Shown in pieces: positions 58,706-64,000 of a stretch of DNA of 64,000 nt. How positions within the stretch are numbered: position 1 is the first letter of the stretch; each line of letters begins with the position of its first letter. The notes below the pieces were generated by a model. That model made no database searches. It worked only from the letters and a program-made list of their open reading frames with translations, and was not told where the DNA came from. The translations under genes and the position numbers were made by a program. Source of the stretch: Spinactinospora alkalitolerans (GTDB taxonomy: Bacteria > Actinomycetota > Actinomycetes > Streptosporangiales > Streptosporangiaceae). The DNA lies in assembly GCF_013408795.1 (NCBI RefSeq), contig NZ_JACCCC010000001.1:3100001-3164000 (forward strand). The letters run 5' to 3'.

Positions 58706-60346
58706 TCATGCGCGTTCGCGCCCGGCCAGCCGGTCGTGGGTGTCGGCGGTGACGCCCGCCTCGCGCAGGACCGCCTTTCGCACCTTCTCCGAAGGCGTCT
58801 TGGGCAGGCTCTCCACGACGCGCAGGAAGCGCGGGACGGCGAAGGCCGGCAGCCGGGAGTCGCACCATGTCCACAGCTCTTCGGGGCCGACCGGCTCGCG
58901 CGTGACCACGCAGGCCATGACCTCGTCCTCGCCGGCGTCGACATCGGCGGCGACGGCGACGACCGCGCACTCGGCGACCGCGCCGTGGCCGAGCACCGCC
59001 TGCTCGACCTCGTAGGAGCTGATGTTCTCGCCGCGCCGGCGCAGCGCGTCCTTGTAGCGGTCGACGAAGTAGTACCAGCCCTCGGCGTCGCGGCGCAGCG
59101 CGTCACCGGTGTGGAACCACAGGTTGCGCCACGCCTCGGCGGTGCGCTCGGGCATGCCGTAGTAGCCCATGCTGGTGATCCAGGGCACCTTGGGCCGCAC
59201 GACCAGCTCGCCCACCTCGCCGACCGGGACCTCCTCGTCGGTCTCGGGGTCCACCAGGCGCACGTCGAACCACTCGGCCGCGGCGAGCCCGGCCGCGCCG
59301 GCGGGGCGGTCCTCGCCGTAGGGCGACAGGATCGGCGCCGAGGTCTCGGTGAGGCCGAAGACCTCGACGAAGGCGTCGACGCCGAAGCGCTTCCTGCAGT
59401 CGTCCAGGATCGAGGTGGCGGTGGGGGCCGCGAAGACGCAGCGCAGCGGGTTGTCCCGGTCGTCGGGCCGCGGGGGCTGCTTGTACACGAAGTCCATCAT
59501 CACGCCGATGAAGTTGGTGACGGTGACCCCGGACTCGCGGATCTGGTCGATCCACCGGCTGGCGCTGAAGCGCGTGCGCAGGACGAACCGGGCTCCGGCC
59601 ACCAGCGCGGGGTAGGCCGACATGAACTGGGCGTTGCCGTGGAACAAGGGGGTGGTCACCATGGCGGCGTCGGCGTCGGTGAGCCTGGTCAGGCAGGCGG
59701 TCTCCGCGGCGAAGAAGAACATCTGCGCGTGCGGCATCGCCACGCCCTTGGAGGGGCCGGTGGTGCCGGAGGTGAAGAAGATGGAGGCCAGTGAGCGGGG
59801 CGACACCTCGGGCAGTTCGCCGTCGCGGGCGGCGGTGAGGCCGTCCCAGCGCTCGGCCCGCAGGCCGGCGGCGCGCAGCGCGGCGATCGCCTCGTCGGCA
59901 CCGCCGTGGTCGATCACCCAGAACCGCTCGATCCCGGCGCACTCCTCGGCCGTCTCGATGAAGCGGGCGGCGTGCTCGTCGTCGATGACCGCCCAGCGCG
60001 ACCGCGAGGTGCGCACCTGGTGGGTGAGGAAGTCGCCCTTGTAGGCGGTGTTGACGGGCACCTCGACCATGCCGGCCAGGGCGCTGCCCAGCCAGCTGAA
60101 GACGAAGGCCGAGGAGTTGCGGGCCATGATGACCACCCGGTCGCCGGGGTCGCCGTCGGCGAGCAGCGCGCGGGCGACGTTCTCGGCGGTGGCCAGGGTC
60201 TCGGCGTAGGTCCAGCGCCGTCCCTCCTCGGGGACGTCGAGGTAGACGTCGCCGGGGGCCAGTTCGGCGCGGCGGCGCAGCACCGTGGGCAGCGCCCAGT
60301 CCGCGCGGTCGGGGAACCGGGGCCGGAGGTCCTCGTAGACGCGCAT
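58706..60346 (-). CDS. AMP-dependent acyl-CoA ligase
   Basis: A 546-residue ANL-superfamily synthetase activating a carboxylic acid to its CoA thioester with ATP. The P-loop is FFTSGTTGPSKGVAMPH near residues 171-187. VEVFGLTETS (motif II) lies near 300, WFHTGDALRRDAEG near 411, DRYKDALRRRGENIS near 429-443, and the C-terminal catalytic lysine in TPSEKVRK. It is similar in layout to crotonobetaine/cyclohexanecarboxylate-type ligases. The ATG overlaps the stop of the upstream crotonase gene by one base, so the two form an operon. It supplies the CoA ester for the pathway. Confidence 0.93.
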   Translation of the reverse strand: MRVYEDLRPRFPDRADWALPTVLRRRAELAPGDVYLDVPEEGRRWTYAETLATAENVARALLADGDPGDRVVIMARNSSAFVFSWLGSALAGMVEVPVNTAYKGDFLTHQVRTSRSRWAVIDDEHAARFIETAEECAGIERFWVIDHGGADEAIAALRAAGLRAERWDGLTAARDGELPEVSPRSLASIFFTSGTTGPSKGVAMPHAQMFFFAAETACLTRLTDADAAMVTTPLFHGNAQFMSAYPALVAGARFVLRTRFSASRWIDQIRESGVTVTNFIGVMMDFVYKQPPRPDDRDNPLRCVFAAPTATSILDDCRKRFGVDAFVEVFGLTETSAPILSPYGEDRPAGAAGLAAAEWFDVRLVDPETDEEVPVGEVGELVVRPKVPWITSMGYYGMPERTAEAWRNLWFHTGDALRRDAEGWYYFVDRYKDALRRRGENISSYEVEQAVLGHGAVAECAVVAVAADVDAGEDEVMACVVTREPVGPEELWTWCDSRLPAFAVPRFLRVVESLPKTPSEKVRKAVLREAGVTADTHDRLAGRERA

Positions 60347-61140
60347 CAGTGCTCCCTCGGGCCGGTGAACGGGGGCTCGAAGCGGGGCGGCCGCTTCTCC
60401 ATGAAGGCGCGGGCGCCTTCGAGCATGTCGGCGCTGCCGACGGCCTGGGCGAGCATGCCGATCCCGCTGCGGAACGAGTCGCGGGCGCTGTTCCACCACA
60501 GGTTGGAGCTGATCTTGGCGATCTCGAGGTAGCGCGGGCTGAGCGCGAGGAGCTCCGCCGCCCACTCCTCGACCACGGCCTCCAGCTCGTCGGGGTCGGC
60601 GACCGCGTTGACCAGCCCCATGTCCAGGGCCTCGGCGGCCGTGTAGCGCCGGCAGAGGAAGGACAGCTCCTTGGCGCGCTTCTCCCCGATCTGCACCGAC
60701 ATGACGTTGGTGCCGCCGAGGACCGGGGCGCTGCCGACGCGGGGACCGGTCTGGCCGAAGGTGGCCCTGCTGGAGGCGATCGCCAGGTCGCAGGCCACGA
60801 CCAGTTCGTTGCCGCCGCCGGCCGCAGCCCCGTTGACGGCGGCGATCACCGGCCGGGGGGAGGTGCGGACCGCGTCGACGAGGTCGAGGGACCCCTCGTA
60901 CATGGCGCGCACCTCGCGCGGGTCGGGGTCCTCCATCCGGGCCAGGTAGCCGCCGGCGCAGAAGCTCCTGCCCTCTCCGGTGAGCACGATGACGCCACTG
61001 TCGGCGCAGTCCTCGATCGCCGCGACCACCGATCGCGCCATCGCGCCGTCGAAGGCGTTGCGCCGCTCGGGCCGGTTCAGCCGGATCCAGGCGGCGCGGC
61101 CGCGCCGTTCGATCCGCACGTCTTCCTCTGGATCTCCCAT
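60346..61140 (-). CDS. Crotonase-family protein of the MenB/BadI subgroup
   Basis: A 264-residue crotonase. The oxyanion hole glycines are in CAGGYL (61-66) and AAAGGGNELVV (105-115). FGQTGPRVGS at 128-137 has Thr-Gly-Pro where true enoyl-CoA hydratases have the second catalytic glutamate. CRRYTAAEALDMGLVNAV near 170-187 is the pattern of naphthoyl-CoA synthase (MenB) and 2-ketocyclohexanecarboxyl-CoA hydrolase (BadI). No other men gene is near, so ring opening of an alicyclic beta-keto acyl-CoA is more likely than menaquinone synthesis. It is first gene of the minus-strand operon with the ligase. Confidence 0.88.
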   Translation of the reverse strand: MGDPEEDVRIERRGRAAWIRLNRPERRNAFDGAMARSVVAAIEDCADSGVIVLTGEGRSFCAGGYLARMEDPDPREVRAMYEGSLDLVDAVRTSPRPVIAAVNGAAAGGGNELVVACDLAIASSRATFGQTGPRVGSAPVLGGTNVMSVQIGEKRAKELSFLCRRYTAAEALDMGLVNAVADPDELEAVVEEWAAELLALSPRYLEIAKISSNLWWNSARDSFRSGIGMLAQAVGSADMLEGARAFMEKRPPRFEPPFTGPREH

Positions 61141-61163
61141 GACACCCCCAGCTTTCTACCGTA

Positions 61164-61252
61164 TAATCATATTCATAGATTAGATCGCACACCTCACCCG
61201 CCCGAGCGAGCCAGGCCACCGCATCCCTAAAGGCATCTCATGATAATCATGA
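61164..61252. promoter_or_regulatory. Divergent control region with palindrome TCATGATAATCATGA
   Basis: In the 149-bp gap between the crotonase and acyl-CoA-dehydrogenase genes, 61238-61252 is a 15-bp palindrome with an A centre. A second ATAATCAT lies at 61164-61171 next to the crotonase start. Similar sites stand at 56720-56731 and 58592-58606. The region is far more AT-rich than its surroundings. Confidence 0.65.
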
Positions 61253-61289
61253 ATACCAATATATGAAAAGCTTCCGAAAGGGGACGCCG

Positions 61290-62450
61290 GTGAGCGCCTT
61301 CGAGCTCAGCGAGGAACAGCAGCACCTCAAGGAGACGGCCGCACGCCTGGCCGCGGACGTCTACGCCCCGCACGCCGCCGAATGGGACCGCGAGCGGACC
61401 TTCCTGCCCGCCGAGGAGCGCCTGCGCCTGGGCAAACTGGGACTGCTCGGCATCGCCCTGCCCGAGGAGTACGGCGGCTCCGGCGCTCCCCTCATGGACG
61501 CCCTGATCGTGGTGGAGGAGCTGGCCAAGGTCTGCCGGCCGGCCGCCTTCCAGGTCTTCGAGGCCAACACCGGGCCGGCGCGGGTCGTCGCGCTCATGGG
61601 CACCGAGGAGCAGAAGCAGCGCTTCCTGCCCGGGATCGCCGGCGGCGAGGCGACCATGGCGGTGGGCATCTCCGAGCCCGACGCCGGATCGGCGGCGACC
61701 GACATGACCACGAGCGCCCGCAAGGTCGGCGGCGAGTTCGTGGTCAACGGGACCAAGCGCTGGATCTCCGGCGGCGGGCACGCCGAGTACTACCTGCTCT
61801 ACGCCCGCATGGACGAGGCCCCCGGCCACCGGGGCATCGGCGCCGTCGTGGTCGAGGCCGACACCCCGGGCCTGACCTTCGGCCCGCAGGAGCAGTTGAT
61901 GGGCTTCCGCGGCATCCCCTCATGCGACCTGATCTTCGACGACGCCCGGGTACCGGTGGAGAACATGGTCGTCGAGCCCGGCGGGTTCCGCGACCTGTTC
62001 CGCGCGTTCTCCATCGAGCGGCTGGGCAACGCCACGATGAGCCTGGCCATCGGGCAGGCCGCGCTCGACCGCAGCGCGCGCTACGTGCGGGAGCGCGAGC
62101 AGTTCGGCAAACCGCTCGCCGAGTTCCAGACCGTCCAGTCCATCCTGGCCGACATGCTCATCCAGGTGGAGAGCGCCCGGCTGCTGATCCACCGGGCCGC
62201 CGCCAACGCCGGAACCGGCCTGCCCGACCCGCTGGAGGCGTCGCTGGCCAAGTGCCACGCCAACGAGATGGCCAAGCGGGTCAGCGACCTCGGCATGCAA
62301 CTGCACGGCGGCAACGGCTACACCGAGGAGTTCGGCCTGGAACGCCTGCACCGCGACGCGCACGGCTGGGCGATCGCCGGAGGCACCCCCGCGATGCAGC
62401 GCGTCCGGATCGCCTCGCAGATGCTGGGGCGCCGGTTCGGCCAGCGGTAG
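61290..62450 (+). CDS. Acyl-CoA dehydrogenase (IVD-type catalytic Glu)
   Basis: A 386-residue FAD acyl-CoA dehydrogenase introducing an alpha-beta double bond. ISEPDAGSAATDM (127-139) and WISGGG (158-163) bind FAD. The MCAD-type glutamate of YEGT is replaced by Gly (AIAGGT, 361-366), but Glu243 in SIERL on helix G sits where isovaleryl-CoA dehydrogenase has its base. Branched or cyclic acyl-CoA substrates are therefore likely. I prefer the GTG at 61290, with AAGGGGA upstream, over the ATG at 61263. It is first of an operon with a second dehydrogenase and an SDR. Confidence 0.93.
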   Translation: MSAFELSEEQQHLKETAARLAADVYAPHAAEWDRERTFLPAEERLRLGKLGLLGIALPEEYGGSGAPLMDALIVVEELAKVCRPAAFQVFEANTGPARVVALMGTEEQKQRFLPGIAGGEATMAVGISEPDAGSAATDMTTSARKVGGEFVVNGTKRWISGGGHAEYYLLYARMDEAPGHRGIGAVVVEADTPGLTFGPQEQLMGFRGIPSCDLIFDDARVPVENMVVEPGGFRDLFRAFSIERLGNATMSLAIGQAALDRSARYVREREQFGKPLAEFQTVQSILADMLIQVESARLLIHRAAANAGTGLPDPLEASLAKCHANEMAKRVSDLGMQLHGGNGYTEEFGLERLHRDAHGWAIAGGTPAMQRVRIASQMLGRRFGQR

Positions 62451-62493
62451 CGGCACACGTCCACGAGCAAGGCACGAGCAAGGAGAGTCACCG

Positions 62494-63621
62494 GTGTTCG
62501 ATCTACCTCCGGACCACCAGGGCATCAAGGACGAGGCCGCGCGGCTGGCCGACTCCCTGCGCCCGATCGCCGCCCGGGCCGACGAGGCCGACCGGGTCGA
62601 CGCGGACGTGGCCGCCGCGCTGCGCGAGAGCGGGCTGTGCGGGCTGACCGTCCCGCTGCGCCACGGCGGCCGCCACGAGCGCGTGGACCCGCTCGCCGTG
62701 ACCGTCGCAAGGGAGTCGCTGTGCGCCGTCTCGGCGCACCTGGACTCGCTCTTCGCCCTCCAGGGCATCGGCGGCCACGCGCTGGCGGTGAGCGGCAACG
62801 AGGCCCTGGCCGCCGAATGGCTGCCCCGGGTCGCGCGCCTGGACGCGATCGCCGGGCTGGCGCTGACCGAGCCGGACGCCGGCTCCGACCTCAAGAACAT
62901 CGGCACCCGGGTGCGGGCCAAGGGCGGCGAGCTCGTCGTCTCCGGGCACAAGACCTTCATCTCCAACGGCGCCGACGCCGACTTCTTCACCGTGCTCTGC
63001 CGCGAGGACGAGGGCCATTCCCTGGTGCTGGTCCCGGCCGGCCTGCCGGGGGTCACGGTGCGGCCCAGCCCGCAGATCATGGCCCCGCACGTGCTCGGCG
63101 ACATCGAGTTCGCCGATGTCGCCGTCCCCGAGTCCCACCGCCTCAGCGCGCCCGGCGGCGGCTTCGCCCCGGTCCTGGCCACCCTGAGCACCTTCCGCGT
63201 CTCCGTGGCCGGTGCGGCGGTCGGCCTGGCCCAGGCCGCACTCGACGAGGCGGTCCGCCACACCCGCGAGCGCGAGCAGTTCGGCAGGCCGCTCATCGGG
63301 ATCGGCGCCGTCGGACAGATGCTCGCCCTGTCCTGGACCGAGATCGAGATGGCCCGCTCGCTCACCTACCGGGCGGCCTGGCAGGCCGGCCGGGACGCCC
63401 GGGCGGCGCTGCACCTGTCCTCCATGGCCAAGGTCGGCGCCACCGAGACCGCCGGCAGGGTCGTCGACCGCAGCGTGCAGGCGATGGGCCGGTTCGGCCT
63501 CGTCCGGGGGTCGGTCATCGAGCGGCTCTACCGTACGGCGCGGCCCATGCGGGTCTACGAGGGCGGTACCGAGGTCATCCTCGACTCCCTCGCCAAGACC
63601 CTGGCCAAGGGGGAGGCCTGA
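62494..63621 (+). CDS. Acyl-CoA dehydrogenase (MCAD-type catalytic Glu)
   Basis: A 375-residue acyl-CoA dehydrogenase. TEPDAGSDLKN (125-135) and FISNGA (155-160) are the FAD-binding strands. The classic base is kept as Glu356 in YEGGTE, while the helix-G position lacks a glutamate (TFRVSVAG). It thus differs from the dehydrogenase just upstream and probably acts on another intermediate or a second desaturation. GTG start at 62494, with AAGGAGAG upstream and 43 bp after the previous gene. The stop overlaps the SDR start (TGATG at 63619-63623). Confidence 0.94.
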   Translation: MFDLPPDHQGIKDEAARLADSLRPIAARADEADRVDADVAAALRESGLCGLTVPLRHGGRHERVDPLAVTVARESLCAVSAHLDSLFALQGIGGHALAVSGNEALAAEWLPRVARLDAIAGLALTEPDAGSDLKNIGTRVRAKGGELVVSGHKTFISNGADADFFTVLCREDEGHSLVLVPAGLPGVTVRPSPQIMAPHVLGDIEFADVAVPESHRLSAPGGGFAPVLATLSTFRVSVAGAAVGLAQAALDEAVRHTREREQFGRPLIGIGAVGQMLALSWTEIEMARSLTYRAAWQAGRDARAALHLSSMAKVGATETAGRVVDRSVQAMGRFGLVRGSVIERLYRTARPMRVYEGGTEVILDSLAKTLAKGEA

Positions 63622-64000
63622 TGACCGGGGAGCTCGAAGGCAGGGTGGCGCTGGTCACCGGCGCGGGCCGGGGGATCGGGGCCGCGATCGCCCGCGGGTT
63701 CGCCGAGCGCGGGGCGCTCGTGGTCGGCGCGGCCCGCTCCAAGGACCAACTGGAGGAGCTGGCCGCCGAGGACCCCGAGCACATCTTCGCCGCCGCGGTG
63801 GACCTGCGCGACGAGGCGTCGCTGTCGGGCCTGGTCGACCTGGTCGTCGAGCGGCACGGCCGGATCGACGTCCTGGTCAACAACGCCGGCGTCGCCCCGG
63901 CGGCCGACTTCGTTCATGAGCCGGTCCAGCAGTGGCGCGACACCCTGGCGGTGAACGTGATCGCCCCGATGGCGCTGGCCCAGGCCGCCGGACGGCACTT
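63621..64000 (+). CDS. Short-chain dehydrogenase/reductase (cut by window end)
   Basis: The first 126 residues of a classical SDR. The cofactor-binding TGAGRGIG is at residues 13-20, DLRD near 58, VLVNNAGVAPAADF near 85-98, and NVIAPMALAQAAGRHF at the end of the window. The Ser-Tyr-Lys catalytic part lies beyond the edge. It is coupled to the second acyl-CoA dehydrogenase. In this setting it would oxidise a beta-hydroxyacyl-CoA, as BadH does in cyclohexanecarboxylate degradation. Confidence 0.92.
   Translation, partial: MTGELEGRVALVTGAGRGIGAAIARGFAERGALVVGAARSKDQLEELAAEDPEHIFAAAVDLRDEASLSGLVDLVVERHGRIDVLVNNAGVAPAADFVHEPVQQWRDTLAVNVIAPMALAQAAGRH

Noticed and set aside
60346-61140. Calling the crotonase menB (menaquinone biosynthesis)
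   Set aside because: The motifs fit MenB, but the gene is coupled to an acyl-CoA ligase in a catabolic locus without other men genes; BadI-like ring cleavage fits better.

Overview
The window is a 64-kb chromosomal segment of a very GC-rich actinomycete. Third positions are almost all G or C, GTG starts are common, GGAGG-type ribosome sites are frequent, and stop-start overlaps (ATGA, TGATG, GTGA) couple genes. Mycothiol-type (MDMPI/DinB) and F420-type (PPOX, LLM) enzyme families, a DUF3099-like protein and PucR, TipA-type MerR and WYL regulators fit Actinomycetia. My guess is the Nocardiopsis/Streptomonospora group of the Streptosporangiales, but no rRNA or tRNA is present to test that. I see no tRNA, rRNA, CRISPR array, prophage, transposase or plasmid gene.

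Layout. 0-3.6 kb: a P-loop kinase, a cold-shock protein with a long leader that contains a terminator-like hairpin, and a YdeP/FdhF-type molybdopterin oxidoreductase. 3.7-10.7 kb: a catabolic locus under an FCD-GntR regulator, with a TctCBA tripartite tricarboxylate-type transporter, a DapA-superfamily aldolase and a fused DhaK-DhaL kinase. The likely logic is to import an organic or sugar acid, cleave it, and phosphorylate the triose. 10.8-31.9 kb: mixed housekeeping and accessory genes: a TRIC-type membrane protein, GNATs, TetR, LysR with a serine/threonine dehydratase, a PCD-like protein, PlsC, an Xaa-Pro peptidase, a class V aminotransferase, a DUF418-histidine kinase-response regulator operon, an MpaB-type oxygenase, a hydrolase, nitronate monooxygenase, PPOX, a second dehydratase, MDMPI and GH15. 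32.3-43.8 kb: WYL and MerR regulators, a membrane-anchored Ser/Thr kinase, NUDIX, a Tat-exported MBL protein, a serine hydrolase with LysR, a small sulfite-oxidase-like protein, a polytopic membrane protein, a flavoprotein and a pentapeptide-repeat protein.

44.2-53.0 kb is a purine-catabolism locus. A PucR regulator diverges from a coupled operon encoding the xanthine dehydrogenase FAD subunit, the 2Fe-2S subunit, an 8-oxoguanine-deaminase-like amidohydrolase and the molybdopterin subunit. An AzgA-like purine permease follows. 53.3-56.6 kb holds a D-Ala-D-Ala ligase-like gene, a PLP aminotransferase and a Mut7-C protein. 56.7-64 kb is an acyl-CoA catabolic locus: an LLM monooxygenase, an FCD-GntR regulator, an acyl-CoA ligase, a MenB/BadI-type crotonase, two acyl-CoA dehydrogenases with differently placed catalytic glutamates, and an SDR cut by the window end. 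Its control regions share an AT-rich palindrome, which suggests one regulon. The enzyme set resembles alicyclic-acid (cyclohexanecarboxylate-like) degradation.

Between genes there are two families of dispersed non-coding repeats. One is a roughly 95-bp element with three copies at gene 3' ends (1-95, 16460-16556, 52979-53082). The other is a mosaic of inverted and direct modules at 11.5-11.9, 20.4-20.8 and 27.9-28.2 kb; one copy has 17-bp terminal inverted repeats and supplies the stop codon of the neighbouring gene. Several very long perfect palindromes act as probable terminators. I did not find a clear defence system or a clearly unprecedented gene system. The best candidates for new biology are the TTT/aldolase/kinase pathway, the acyl-CoA regulon, the csp leader attenuator and the repeat families.
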